A stretch of 64,000 nucleotides of DNA from Symsagittifera roscoffensis (Eukaryota > Xenacoelomorpha > Acoela > Convolutidae): the NCBI RefSeq assembly GCF_963678635.1, contig NC_087070.1, positions 54,724,617 through 54,788,616 on the forward strand, in the 5' to 3' direction. The notes below the pieces were generated by a model. It made no database searches and was not told the origin of the DNA. It saw nothing but the letters and a program-made list of their open reading frames with translations. Made by a program: the position numbers and the translations under genes. Shown here in pieces: positions 11,434 through 22,977 of the stretch (positions are counted from its first letter, which is position 1; every line of letters begins with the position of its first letter).

Positions 11434-13552
11434 TCAATTTTTTTCCCGAAGATCTGTGCTTTCTAGTTCCGACCTTACCCATTGCTCAACCTCTTCCGTG
11501 GCTAACTCCTGCTGGACATTCTGTAATGCGGTCCGTCCCGCTAAGCCGTAATCCACCTTGAGCGGGCCGGTCGACTCCGCCTCTAGACTCGAGGCCATCG
11601 CCTCATCAGGCAAGGTCTTCACCTTCTTAGTTGTGAATATGCTTGGTGTCACCTCTTTCTTCCGCAACTCAGCAACGTTCATCGGGCGTGCTTGGTTGGC
11701 TTTGACGACGGAAAGCGCCTCTTCATGTCGGGGATGTTTCGCGTCCGCCACCGCGTCCCAAAATTGAGTGCAATTGGACTTCAAGTGTCCCTCCAACTTG
11801 CAGAAGAAGCACCTTGGTCCATACTTCACTATGAGTCCTCTCACGTACTCTTCGTGGTCCTCGTCGGTCGCATCAACGTCGTCGAGAAAGTAGCCTATCG
11901 CTTTCAAGTTCTGCTTATAAGTAGAACAGGCGGAAACATGGTGGTCCATCGAACCACAATTCGCACATGACCTCCTCTTATCCATGTCGTCACGAGGTCT
12001 GTATCAACTGGAGTTCGCGCCAGTGTTTGTTCCGCTGTAGTTGCCATAATTGCTGTAACGGTTTTGCGCCCTCGGTTTTATGAGCAAGTACTCACGCGAC
12101 TTCATACGCAGATCATCGGGCGTGATTACCTGGTCAAGGGACAGGGTGAAGTTTGTTGCCAGCATGGTTTTCAGCTCATCACTTTTTTTCCATCCATGAA
12201 CTTCGAGGCGATCGCCATGTTTCGCTCCGATATTCTCTCGTCGGGATTGCTCCTCCTTCTGAGTAATTCAAGGTCGTCCAAAAACTTGTCTATGGATTCG
12301 TCATCTCTTTGACGCCTCTTTTCAAACCTCGCCATAGTTTGATGCCCCTGTACACCAGAGCCGAAACGATTCACCAAGATGTCGAATATCTTGCGAGCGC
12401 TGTCTCATTCATTGGTCCTTTTCGCCATTACACAACTTAAGGCGGTACCCTCTAGGTTGCTTGTCAATGTGCTGCATTCCTGTTTCTTTGAGAGGTTCTC
12501 TTCTTCAAAATACAACTCATCACCTCTATCCAAGTGTCGATGCAGCCATCTGACTCGTCCTTGTATGACTTCGGCTTTTTGAGTGTCCTCCTTAACGGTC
12601 TCCCCTCTCGGTTGACTTCGAGAGCTTGGTGATGATTGTTTCAAGAGATCTATTCAGAGGCTCAAACATCGAAGCATACATCGTTGTGTCCTGCGAGACT
12701 GTAGTCAGATCTGGCACTGATCTGTCTTGCGGCACAGTGGGCAATCGTGTCTCCGGGGTGGCATCCGCTTCCGGCGGGAACGGGTTTGTCCAACCTTGCC
12801 TCCATGGGGCTGCCCTGGGCCGCTCCCTATGTTTAGATTCGTAATTTGACATCCAACCTCTGCTCCAGGCTAGTGATCAAATGAGCATAGGTCGTGATTG
12901 TTCAACAGTCGTTCGATCTCCCTTGTCATCCTAGCCTCTCTTTCCTCTGACTCCTTGGTTGCTTGAGCCAAGCTCTCCGCCAGGCATTGATCGGTGTTAC
13001 GGATCAATTGAGCCTGATCGATTCTCGCCTGTGACTTCACGTTCGCTAGCTCATCTCTTGATCTTGGTGATTTCTCTTAATCTTGGTGAGCTCTCTCTTC
13101 GACTCGATCCATTCTCTTAGTCATGTCCCGTCGCAGCTCTTCAAGGCCTGTCATTACGCCAGCAAACATGTCACTTATATCTCCAGCCGCCCCCGGCACG
13201 GCGTGAAGTCCATATCCGGATGAGCTATCTCTGGATGGTCATAACTGGAAGATGAACCCTCAGTTTGTAGTGACGCCATTCGCTCATCATACAAAGACCT
13301 CCAGCTTTTCTCTTGGCTTTCGAACTCGTTTGCTCCTCCCTCGGACTTATACTTGACATCATCGCATTCTTGCTCTGCTGGACTAGAGATGATTGTTCTT
13401 TTCTCCACTTGTTACTCTTAGTTTCTGATTTGGACAGTCCCCTGAACAACAGTTCTTCTCGCGGTTCGACCTCGGAATTCTTCGAGGCTTCCTCCTTTCT
13501 TTCAACTTCGTCCCGTTCAAAGTCGTCGCCTGGCTCTTCCAGGTCCATGTGA
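11434..13552 (-). pseudogene. Gag of gypsy element A, with two CCHC zinc knuckles
   Basis: Gag packages element RNA into particles in the cytoplasm. The upstream part (13,552-13,175) is a charged Glu/Lys-rich N-terminus. A capsid-like helical region lies at 12,852-12,171, including MARFEKRRQRDDESIDKFLD followed by LELLRRRS, typical of gypsy gag. The C-terminal ORF 11,985-11,434 holds zinc knuckles CANCGSMDHHVSAC and CFFCKLEGHLKSNC. The first keeps CX2CX4HX4C; the second also fits. The three pieces lie in different frames with stops between, so the gene is broken. The stretch 12,860-13,175 still shows degenerate coding sense but no open frame. Confidence 0.8.
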
Positions 13553-13560
13553 TGGTGGTA

Positions 13561-14819
13561 GTCGTGACGGATCAGCGTTTGCTCCCCTTCCTCGAAGGGG
13601 TCAGTAAGCGTCTCGCTTGCCTGTCCGGTCTCACCACTTCACCCTTGATTACCATCGAGGTTCTTCTCGCTTCTCAAATTCATTCCGCTCACTGAAAGGC
13701 CAGCTTGACCTTTAGACGTTGCTTCGTCAGCAAAAACGTCGGAAATGCTGCTAATCGTGGATAGGCAACGCTATGTTTTGAACTTTCGTTTAGTCCCCGT
13801 ACTCAGCCCGGGAATCTTAGTTGTTGCTCCTAAAGGGTCTCTGCGCTGCATGCTACATGATGAGAAAAAAAAATTGACGGCAATGCACAAGTTTCAAAAT
13901 TAAATTCGAGAAAACTTTCTCAAGTCTACTCACTCGAGTCCTCTAGTATCAAAAATTTACCTTCAATCTCGTAGAGATACTCTAAGTAATTCAGCTCAAG
14001 CTACACCAAGGGTCTACTTAAAGTTTAGATTTTTCCAACTCCACTCAATTACCTAGTATAACAGTGTCACAAAATTTTCCGAAGATAAAGTCAATAAACA
14101 AAACACAAATGATAATCAGATAAGAATAACCTATAGGTGATAGCGACCTTTCGTTCAGTATTAGTTTTACCGCCACACTCGTATCAAATCACTGCCTCGT
14201 TTAAAATCAAACAATATTTTATAAAAGAGCAGTGATGGTTTCAGTAACAGATAATGAAAACTTTGTCTTAAAGAAAAAGACTTCCCTCATTTGTAACACT
14301 CCAAAATAACGAAGCCCAGGACACTGTCTTCTCGAATGAGTGTGTATTTGCCTAATACACTCACCGAGGTCTTCTTTTAGGTGTCCTGCGAATGCCCGAG
14401 CTGTCCTACTAAGTAGCTCAAGGCAACCTCTGATCGAAAATTTCTAGAGTCTATGAAAAAGCTCTCCCCGCCTGGGCCGCTCCAAGTGCACGAGAGCAGG
14501 AACAATTTTTCTTCTCAAGTGAGTGTGTATTTGCCTTATACACTCACCGAGATCTTCTTTTATGTGTTCTCGGATTTCCCGAGCTTTCCTATTAAGTAGC
14601 TCAAGGCAACCACGCAACAAAATAACAATAAAAAAAAATTGGTTCGGGTACCTCTGATAAACCCAATCTAGAATTCAAAGTTGATCATAAATTTCCGGGT
14701 CAAATGGGCTCCTATAATCCTAATTTACACGCCCGTTGGTAGTTGACTTTTTATTCCGACTCTAAATGGATATTTTAGTTGCTCAAATTGCCCCTGAGGT
14801 ACCCCTAAGTTTTCAATAA
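13561..14819. other. Non-coding flank, possible gypsy A leader or LTR
   Basis: No gene is seen. Base composition changes from the G+C-richer element to A+T-rich DNA at about 13.8 kb. The 17-mer shared with 5,355 is at about 14,090. The stretch ends in the palindromic direct repeat described next and the GGAGGGTT zone. Confidence 0.4.
14338..14618. repeat. Two-copy 183-bp-spaced repeat with small stem-loops
   Basis: About 95 bp from GTGTGTATTTGCC onward is present at 14,340 and again at 14,523, diverged. Each copy holds two small palindromes: GTGTAT...ATACAC around TTGCCTA or TTGCCTT, and GAGCT...AGCTC enclosing CTACTAAGTAG (CTATTAAGTAG in copy 2). The stem bases are kept in both copies. It may be part of an LTR or a promoter region; nothing proves this. 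Confidence 0.75.
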
Positions 14820-17710
14820 GGAGGGTTGTTAAGGAGCTTAAGTCACTCCGGAGGGTTACTTCGGAGGGTTGTTAAGACACTTAGCTTACTCCGGAGGGTT
14901 ACTTCGGAGGATACCTTATTCATCCAAGTGACTTCGAAGGGTCCACTTAAATTCACTAAGAAGGGTTTTTCGAATATCACTCAGGAGGGTCCCCAACTAG
15001 TCTCAGAAAGTGTCAAAACAAGCTAAATTCTCTGTGGGGGGTTGTTTTAACTTCTTTGGAAGATTTTGTGGAAAATTTTTACTAAGGAGGGTTGCTAAAG
15101 GGTTTAGCTGACTCCGGAGGGTTGCTTCGGAGTGTTCCCCAAAAAGGTAGAAAACGGATTATTCTACAGCTGCGAAGCCTCCGAGTGCGGTCTAACTGAC
15201 CTAAAACTAGGTTAGCTGACTCGTTCAACCTTCCCAGGTTAAAAAAGTGACCTTATAAAAGGTGACCTTCGTTCAAGGTTAAAAAAGTGACCTTGTAAAA
15301 TTTTCTGCCGCTCGGAGGGTTCCCTAAAATTCGGACCCTCCGAACCAACAAATTCTAAAAATTTTTCTTTCCTGAATTAATCAACCCAAAAATAGTTGCG
15401 ATTCAAGAAATGGTCAAAAACGTCGATTATGATACCAAAATTATTCGGATCAGTTAGCTAGTCTTCGAGAAATTGCAAAAAACGCGTTCGTCAAATTGGC
15501 CTTTTTTCACCGCCTATATAGGTTCTGAAAGACTTCTTCCGCAATTCCTAGTGAAATTGCCTCAAAATAGTTGAAACGAGCTTAGTAGCCTCATACGGCA
15601 CTGGAATAAGGCAAAAAACTGGATCAAAATCTGTTTGGAAACAAAAAATTGGCCAAAAACTATCAAATTTGCACCCTCCGATTCCTTCCTTTTCCAATCT
15701 TTAAGTCTCTAGCTCTATCCACGAAGCTATTCGGAGGGTTACTCAAAAATCTCTCTAGACACCGAGCACGTTATGCTATCACACTCCTAACACAAAAACT
15801 TTTATCGCTCTAACTCAAAAAACTCAAAAACTCGATCCTCAAAACATTTTGACGAAATTCGGAAAATTTGAAAACTTTTAATGGAAAAAGTTTTGTTTTC
15901 GCCATTTTCTATTAAGTCTTCTTCCGCGCGGTTTCTCTAGTTAGGGGATTGAACTACATAGTAGCTCACTGTACAGAAAAATTTTTCTGTTCGGAAGAGT
16001 TCGGATATCTTAAACTTTGGGGTTTGATATGTTGGTCGAAAATCAGTAATTTTCGACAAAATTGGGGTGTTTCTCGGGACTAAATAGGAGATAAGTAATA
16101 TACAGTAAGGATAACAATCTATTAGTAGTCGTTAATTAATATTATTATAGCCTCCTTTGCCCCAAAATACCCGAATTAAGACCCTTTACTTGGAAATTCG
16201 CAAGCGATGGAGGGTGCAATCGGACCGTGCCAATTGTGCCCCTCGCCACTTAAGTTTTAATGAAATAGTAGCCGAACAATAAAAAAATTGTGTCAACGAT
16301 ACCCAACAGTCGTTGTGGATGTTGTCCCCGATGTCCCTGTTGAGTCTGGAACACGTCGGTCAGCTTGCCAATCTACCCTCCAGTCACCTGCAAAATCACC
16401 AATAACGTGCTTAAATACTCAAATAACGCTCAAGGGAGGGTACCCAGCCCGACACCAAAACACTCAATCTTTCTATCAAAAATGATATAAATCAATCTGA
16501 AACAACAACAAATAGGAAGGTCAGATTGCATCTTGTCCGCAAATAACATATAAACTGTCATTTTATGTTTTTTTTTGTTTTTGGTCTTTTTTGGATTTTC
16601 TACTCTTTTTTGTACTTTTTTCTTTTCAGATAAACTTGTTTTTGGCTTCTTTTTGGCTATAAATTATTTTTGTTTCCTTTTGCGCTTTCTAATTAACTGT
16701 TTTTGGTACCGGGACCTTCGGACAAGCGGGCTCATGACTTCGCACCTAACCCTAGTTAAAAAGCTAAATATTACTAGGCGGAGGGTCGGCACGTTCCCCC
16801 TAGTACAACAACGGTCATTGAGGCCTCTAACTCGGAATACGCCTGGAGCGGAGGGTTCGTCGCTGAAACGTTTGCTGATCATGATGGTTTTATGCTTTTA
16901 ACAGGCCCACCCAGGAGCGCCATAAAAACTTCTATGTAACATTCGCCCAAATACTACACAGTGACGGAGCGTAGAAAAAGTACCTATAAACGACTGGCCG
17001 GCGTCAGTAACATAGATTCTACTCGTTTTTCACCGTCTGGACATAGCCAGTTGATTTTCTGGTCTGTTTAGGGCTAAGTAAAAAAATACTATTTTCAGGC
17101 CATCATCAAACGACTTTTAATCAGCTTTCGTTTACATGCGAATCTAACCACATAGCTGGGTCTCGGATTCTCATACTACGTGATTGTTATTAAAAACACG
17201 GCTCGAATATCCTATTTTACTCTGTTTTTGGTGACAATTCTATATTAAATCCTCTTTCTAGCTAATCATGTTCTAAAATATCAAAAAATACCGGTGTTAA
17301 TTCAAATTGTTTATGGCATCAGAGTAGCTAAAAAGTCGGTTTTTTAAAATCTCTCACCATATACTGTCTGGGGGACCGAACCTCGGCTTCCGTGTTTTCA
17401 ATGTAATAACGTCGTTATTACTCCCAATTCGTGGCACGGGAGGGTACTGCTCTTTACTCCTTCCCACTGAAGCCTCCTTTCCGCCTGTCGTCTCAAATTA
17501 GCTGTCTTATCGTGCGTGTCGTCTCAAATTAGCCTGTCGTCTCAAATTAGCTGTCCTATTTCTTTTTTCTTTCAGTCCCGTTCGACTGTTTATCACTATT
17601 TCAGCTGTTGTTCTGTTTTCTTCTGTTTTTCGGCCCTTTTAGCATTTCTCAGAAAAGTATTTTGAGAATTTTGAAAATTTAAAATCCCAGAATATTCCGA
17701 CCCTCCGTTT
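14820..17710. repeat. Non-coding zone with dispersed GGAGGGTT motifs
   Basis: From 14,820 to about 15,140 the motif TTCGGAGGGTT / TCCGGAGGGTT recurs every 20-40 bp, partly as short tandem units (TAAG...ACTCCGGAGGGTTACTT). Isolated copies in both orientations continue to 17,700 (for example near 15,305, 15,340, 15,672, 15,732, 16,207, 16,435, 16,784, 16,852, 17,440 and 17,700). No credible ORF lies here; the small open frames are A+T-rich noise. Confidence 0.7.
17484..17556. repeat. Short tandem repeat, unit TGTCGTCTCAAATTAGC
   Basis: Three copies of the 17-mer lie within about 70 bp; the first two are separated by a few extra bases and the last two are almost adjacent. It is a simple local duplication. 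Confidence 0.85.
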
Positions 17711-18048
17711 TACTTTGAGAATGCGTTAAAATTGTAAATTTAAACAAACGTTTTTGCACGTTTTTGTGCATCTTCAGGTTTTAAAAATTCTAAACTATTT
17801 GTACAAAATGATCAAAGATCATGAAACGTGTCATACAAATCATTACTTCAAAATTTTAAAAATTCAACCAATCAAAACTTTACAAATATCACTGAAATTG
17901 AGTAACAACTATTATGTAAGAACTTTAAACATTTTGTCACAAATTTCTGAGAGTTATCACCCTTATTCGTTTTGTCGCTAATTTTCATGCTAACATGTAA
18001 GTTGTTTCAAAATTTTGTTGTTTTAGCCAGAATTTTTCGACTCTGGAA

Positions 18049-18718
18049 CTATAGCCTTAGTGTCAGCTCCCTACTTCTAAACTCGTCGCGCGTAATAATT
18101 TCTAGTCTCTCTTTCCTAAAGTGTAGCGCCTCTAATGTAAGTAACTTGATGCTGCTGGACGCCTGGTCGATTATTTTCCATTTAAACTCAGACTTACCAC
18201 TCTCACTTGCACACTGCCTTAAATGCTGTCCAACTGGGGTATCCCCTTTTCGGTGTTCGTCAATCCTTGTGGTGAGATGTCGGACCGTCTGGCCAACATA
18301 GATGGATTTGTACCCACAAAATTCAAGTGTGTACACCACTTTGATATCAGTTCACTGGAAAAGGAGGATTTTAGAGAGGGCATACAAGTTTTCAATTTTC
18401 TCGTCGTGAATATTATCAGCGCATTAGTGATATCGCACACTTTTTTTGCTAATGCCTGACTGTGATTCCCCCTATATTGGACCATCAAGATGGGTGGTGA
18501 ATCACTGCTATAATCAGAGGGCTTCTTTATTCAGCCATGTTCTTTTTGTTTTTACCCTCGCTGATGATCTTTTCAAGGGCATGGGATGCAACCCGCGACG
18601 AACAACTTTCCGGATATTGGTTATCCAACCACTGCTCACGGTTGATTTTCATAGCTTTATCATATTCTTTCCATGTTGACGTACTGCGGAAAACCCTGTG
18701 AACATTTCCTTTAATCAC
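18049..18718 (-). pseudogene. Penelope thumb/linker and GIY-YIG endonuclease
   Basis: ORF 18,718-18,527 (VHRVFRSTSTWKEYD, QWLDNQYPE) is the conserved RT-to-nuclease linker. ORF 18,339-18,049 is the nuclease: VYTLEFCGYKSIYVGQTVRH corresponds to the GIY...YIG core, followed by RIDEHRKGD, and by LTLEAL, which holds the catalytic Glu. The nuclease nicks target DNA to prime reverse transcription. A frameshift near 18,340 separates it from the upstream half in ORF 18,488-18,219. The Arg, His and Glu of the active site are all still present. Confidence 0.88.
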
Positions 18719-20130
18719 ACTTCTCTTGTACTGAAGGGGGCGCAGCTTCTAAAATTTAGTATGGTACCTGTATCTGTTGGTTTTTGATAACACCCACAGC
18801 CAATTTTCCTGCTTTTTTCAATACTAATTTGTAAATCCAAAAATGCCAAATTTTTGTTTTTGTTTGGTGTCTCTATTGTGAACTGTAAATTTGGATGTAG
18901 TAAGTTTGCAGCCCGTAGCACTTTTTCAGGATCACCCTTCACTGTTCTCACTATATCGTCAACGTAACGCAAAAATAACTTAGCTTGCTGCACTGACTTA
19001 TTTTTCTCTCTTGTTGCGATGCATTTTCTACAGTACCAGACGGTTTCACTTATATTTCGATACTCATCATCTGATATATCACCGCATTTTACGTGATACC
19101 AGCTCAAACAGCATTCAAATTCTACACCTTTTGACCTGTACGTGACTTTCTTTTTGCACTCGGGGCATTTTCCGTTAAGATTTTTCTCGGGCAAAACCAT
19201 TTCGGGGATATCCCTCGATAGTGCAGTTTCGTACTGCTTCAGCCAAAGATTTGCTAAAATAACGGCAAGAGATGCCCCCATTGCCAAACCATCTTTATGA
19301 ATGTACCATGTTTCATTGCACTTGAAATGGACTTGACTAACTGCCATGTTCAACAGTCTCTTCATGGTTTTCCGATGGTGGTTCATCTTGCTCATACAGT
19401 TTTCTCAGAGCTATATCTATTGCTTCTTTCAGTGGAACATTTTTGTACAAACTCTTCACATCTATAGATATCAAATTTTCTTTGGGCTCAAGATTATTGC
19501 TCTCTAAGATTTCTCTCGCATCTAGTGAGTTGGTTTCGATGTTTGCGCCCTCAACTTTCTCGAAAAATTTTGCAAGAACCTTGTTCAAGTTATAATAAGA
19601 GCTACCAGGCAAGCAGAGGACCAGTCTTAGTGGGGTATTCACTTTATGCACTTTCGCCAACCCATAAAGCATGGCGGGCTGCCCCCCAGTAGACCTCATC
19701 CTTTTGTAGAGACTCTCATGTATTTCATCTTTTTTGCTCAGAGCCAAAAAAAAACTCCTAATTGATGACTCTTTCTATCTTCAAAACAATCGCATCACTT
19801 GTTTCTTTACTTTTCCTGAATTTATTTGAATGTAATGTATGCGAAATTGTAGGTGTCCTTTCTCATTACACAGAAACCCACGCCTTTGTCATACGGTACC
19901 GCAACTAATCCATTACTCTTCAGATACTTTCGGGCCTTCTCAACGCCTTTGTCAGATGGTGTTTGTTTCAACCTTTCAGCATAAACTTTTGCGACAGCTT
20001 CGATCTCACAAAGGGCCTCCCCGGGGACTTTACGATTTTTGAGATCCGATAGAAAGATGTCAATGTCGGCGAGAAAGTGTGTCTCATTAAATTTATCCCT
20101 GACGGGATGCTTCGGCCCTAATGACAACAC
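18715..20130 (-). pseudogene. Penelope-type reverse transcriptase with internal PHD-like zinc finger
   Basis: RT motifs in order: GLVAVPYDKGVGFCVM (20,130-19,822), AMLYGLAKVHK and LISIDVKSLYKNVPL with the motif A Asp (19,747-19,337), DGLAMGASLAVILANLWL (motif B) and LFLRYVDDIVRTVKG with catalytic Asp-Asp near 18,950-18,975. Between motif B and motif C, in the same open frame (19,173-19,021), sits CPEC...ECCLSWYHVKC...WYCRKC, a C4HC3 PHD-type finger. Its third ligand position is Phe (codon 19,117-19,119), one base from Cys, so this copy's finger is damaged. PHD fingers commonly bind histone tails; here that would suggest chromatin targeting, an inference. Frames shift at about 19,340 and 19,750. 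Confidence 0.9.
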
Positions 20131-20296
20131 TTGTTGTACCCATTTGTTAATTCAACATCATCAAGAGCTCTTACCGAACCCTCACCTTGCTTCCCTAGAG
20201 GTCGGTCTTGCCTTTCTGATAGTTTCATTAGCTTCTTCTGATGGGTCTATTTGACTGTTGCTGTTTGTCTTTGTCCCCTAAGACTTAACTATTTGA

Positions 20297-20518
20297 TTAC
20301 CGAAGGCCAAACTTCTCATCTACACCCCTCTGTACTCGGCCTCTCGCCCTTTCTAGTTTGACTTCAACGTTTTTCTCATCTGTCCTTGCCTTGTTTATCT
20401 CCGTTCTCTGAAGTTTTTTCTGAAAACTGTGTACCGCATGGTTCGAAAACACCCCATTTTCCGGTACCCTGAACCTCAAAAAATCAGGTATAATGTCGTT
20501 TTCTAGACAAACTCTCAA
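20297..20518 (-). pseudogene. N-terminal domain of the Penelope-like element
   Basis: The 73-residue piece begins CLENDIIPDFLRFRVPENG and continues as basic helices (FQKKLQRTEINKAR). The pattern of a short hydrophobic block with Pro-Asp-Phe-Leu-Arg followed by coiled helices is usual before the RT of Penelope-like elements. It is separated from the RT pieces by a stop-rich gap at 20,131-20,296. Confidence 0.6.
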
Positions 20519-20752
20519 AAATATAACACCTTGGTGACAGTTGGTAAATTTAACATATATGGACGCATAATTACGGACTTATTTCCAAATGAGTTTGTTT
20601 TTCAAAGTCCAAATCAAGATTGGAGGTGGGAGTACTAATAAATGATCGTACTAATAAATGATCGTTAAGGCCTCTAATTCTATTCTCGCGTTGTGCCGGT
20701 AGGTTGAGCTGTGCCAATCTGGCGGAATGGCACAATGATAAAAAAATTTCCG

Positions 20753-21587
20753 TATTCGTTAACAACTCTAATCATAATTTGACTTACACTTGTATACTTG
20801 AAAATATTTTTCAAATGGCTAATAAAGTGTTTTTAGCAAGAAGTTTTGAGCTTTTTCGACTATCTGGGAATACTGTTCTACGGAACGCACTGTATGTTTC
20901 ATTCAAGTGGTCCGGTGGAAGGGACCACACCTGTAAATTAGATTTTTGAATGGGATTCTTTTAAAATGGCGTAACCATGCCTCTAAACGAGTAGACTTCT
21001 TTTTAGACGTATTATGGGTAGCAAAAAATCCTTGATTGAGCCGCGTCTATTAACCGATGAAGAAAATAGAACTCGAGCATCAAATGATGACTTTGTCAGA
21101 GCTAAAAATATATTTACTACAGAAAGGAGCGGCAAAAAATTGGGACAAATACAACCCAATTTTTCAAAGACAGACACTGGCTGCTTAGAGAATTTCAGCC
21201 CCTGCAAATATTATTAGCATCGAGCGAGCATACAATTTATTTCTTAGAAGTTGGATGTGGAGTTGGGAACGCGTTTTTCCTCTTATGGAAGCAGCCGGGA
21301 GTTCAGTTTTTGGGTTAGCTTGTGATTTTTCATCACGAGCGTTAGATTTCGTTCGCCAAAATGACCAATTCAATACAAATCGAATGTTTGCTTTCACGTG
21401 TGATATTGTTCAAGAAAGTATCATCAATAAACTAAAGGTGATTACTTCCGGGATAGACATAATGACAGTATTATTTGTGCTATCAGCACTTGACCCCAAT
21501 GAGATGCAAAGAGCGCCCAAAAATTTAGCGGATGTTATGAAGTGTGGTGGAAAAGTTTGTGTGCGAGATTACGCCGTCAACGATTCT
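20753..21587 (+). pseudogene. Truncated METTL6 duplicate
   Basis: The DNA from 20,753 matches the intact METTL6 locus from about 25,214, including roughly 260 bp upstream of the start, so this is a DNA-level duplication and not a retrocopy. The ATG is at 21,014 (25,428 in the intact gene). Breaks: two bases are lost after GAAGAAAATAGAA, about 17 bp are lost in the segment for the WDxFY motif, and one base is lost in the T-run before the SAM motif. Homology stops after the codons for DYAVND at 21,587. The remaining sequence matches closely, with few substitutions, so the duplication looks recent. The LINE now lies between the copies. Confidence 0.92.
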
Positions 21588-21880
21588 GCATCCTTGGAAT
21601 TTTCTAGATATGGAAGTGATAATGATAAAAGAAGATGACACGTTTTTAAGTCCTTTTCAATTAAAATCGATCCGGGTTACGTTTCTTCAATAAGAACACG
21701 CAACTCGACACGAGAAAATATAATATACAAGTGTTACATATAAAAAATTTCGTCGAAAATTATTTTGTCATTTATTGTTCCGAGTACGCAAGCGGCGTTC
21801 GCAATCTGTATTGCCAGGGATATTCTCTGTTTTAAAAAGCTGCCTGCTCTGGGTTCCTCAGTGCGTATGCTTAGGTTCTT

Positions 21881-22977
21881 TCAAAGCTTGCTCAAAAAAA
21901 ATTTTGTGCTGGGGCCGGCCGCGCCCTGAATTTCAAAAGCTAGCGGTTGAAAAAGATATCCATCATTTACAAGATCTTTATACTTGTCAATTTTTCGCTC
22001 TTCCGCTTCAGCGGCAACCGTACCAGGGTTACAAACAGAACCGGCATTAACATTAGAAGGAGCTAAGGAGTCTACTACCGTTACATCCCACAAGAGCTGC
22101 TTACCAACAGCCCATGGAACGAGCGTCAAACCGTATGGTCGCTTCTAATTGGTCCTGTAGAGGTGTCGTGGTTCTAAAATAGACGGAATGTGAGAAAATG
22201 ATAAACTCTGCTTTATAAGGGCATTCAGGTTTGAATGCCTAGAGAATTTCCCTGCACTTTTGAGGCAAGAAAAACCATGCCAACCATCCTCGGTAACGTC
22301 TTTTCCGCACAAGAATTTATGCCGTTCGCATATTTTTGAGCCTAATTGAAGTCCTATCGCAATTCTGAGTTGTTGGTTGGACAGTTTTAAGCTTAAATTT
22401 TTGCACGGGATGACGGTCAACCATTGGGAGCCAAATCTATCTTGGAACGCGTTGAATCTTTTCACGTCCGTTGGTTCGAGTCGTAAAATCAAGTCTGCAA
22501 TTTGGGTGTCAAAAATTGGCTCCGTTCAATTTTTTTGGACTTCATTTTCCGGAGCTATTTCATTTTTCCAAGTTCAAACCACCGTTTGAGCGCATCATCA
22601 TAGGTTCCATCCACATGCTCCAAACCAAAGATTTTGCTCAAGGCATCTTTTGCTCCTACTGCTGAGGCTAAAAAAGAGGGTAAAGCGAGTAGACGAGCGG
22701 AAGAAACGCCCAAGTTACCTTTGGCTGCCGGGAAAACTGCTTGTAAAAACTGGTTATCATCCATTTTCACGTTAGTGACCCTGCATAACGAATATCTTAG
22801 TAATTTATCGTAGCGTTCCAAAAAATGATTTTGCAAAAAACAAGGGCTCGTACGCAAAAAATATAGGAGTTTTGGCATGCTAAAGCAATTTTTCAGGAGG
22901 TAAAAGCCATAATGGGCGTCTAGTTTGTCAATGACATCCGAGATTTTTTCAAGCTCCTTAATTTTTTCGTCGAGCAA
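21881..22977 (-). pseudogene. LINE thumb, Cys/His region and restriction-like endonuclease
   Basis: ORF 22,977-22,555 holds the thumb region with FPAAKGNLGVSSARLLALPS. ORF 22,492-22,145 holds RIAIGLQLGSKICERHKFLC and GWHGFSCLKSAGKFSRH, a Cys/His cluster (C-H-C, then H-C and H) that looks metal-binding. Across a stop at 22,148 the reading continues as KRPYGLTLVPW and LLWDVTVVDS, then Glu/Ala helices with KIDKY. This fits Pro-Asp...Asp-x-Thr of PD-(D/E)XK nucleases, with the first Asp here changed to Tyr. The assignment as the target-nicking endonuclease is by family position. Confidence 0.68.

Larger units (their letters stand above)
6230..13560 (-). mobile_element. Decayed Ty3/gypsy-type LTR retrotransposon (gag-pol), LTRs not identified
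   Basis: Read on the minus strand, the order is gag (13,552-11,434), protease region (11,342-10,465), reverse transcriptase (10,061-9,071), an insert-like Ser/Gly/Glu linker (8,926-8,249), integrase (8,085-6,950) and an acidic tail (6,821-6,230). That order with integrase last defines Ty3/gypsy. There are many frameshifts and stops, and RNase H is absent between RT and linker, so this copy cannot act alone. Its G+C content is clearly higher than the A+T-rich DNA beyond 13.8 kb. I could not pair LTRs: candidate flanks at 13.6-14.7 kb and below 6.2 kb share only a 17-mer. Confidence 0.88.
18040..20560 (-). mobile_element. Penelope-like retroelement with PHD finger in RT and GIY-YIG endonuclease
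   Basis: On the minus strand the pieces run N-terminal domain (20,518-20,297), RT fingers (20,130-19,822), RT palm (19,747-18,715), thumb/linker (18,718-18,527) and GIY-YIG nuclease (18,488-18,049). RT followed by C-terminal GIY-YIG defines canonical Penelope-like elements. Frames change several times and the polyprotein is broken, so this is an inactive copy. No terminal repeats were found at either end. It lies about 200 bp upstream of the METTL6 duplicate on the other strand. Confidence 0.92.
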
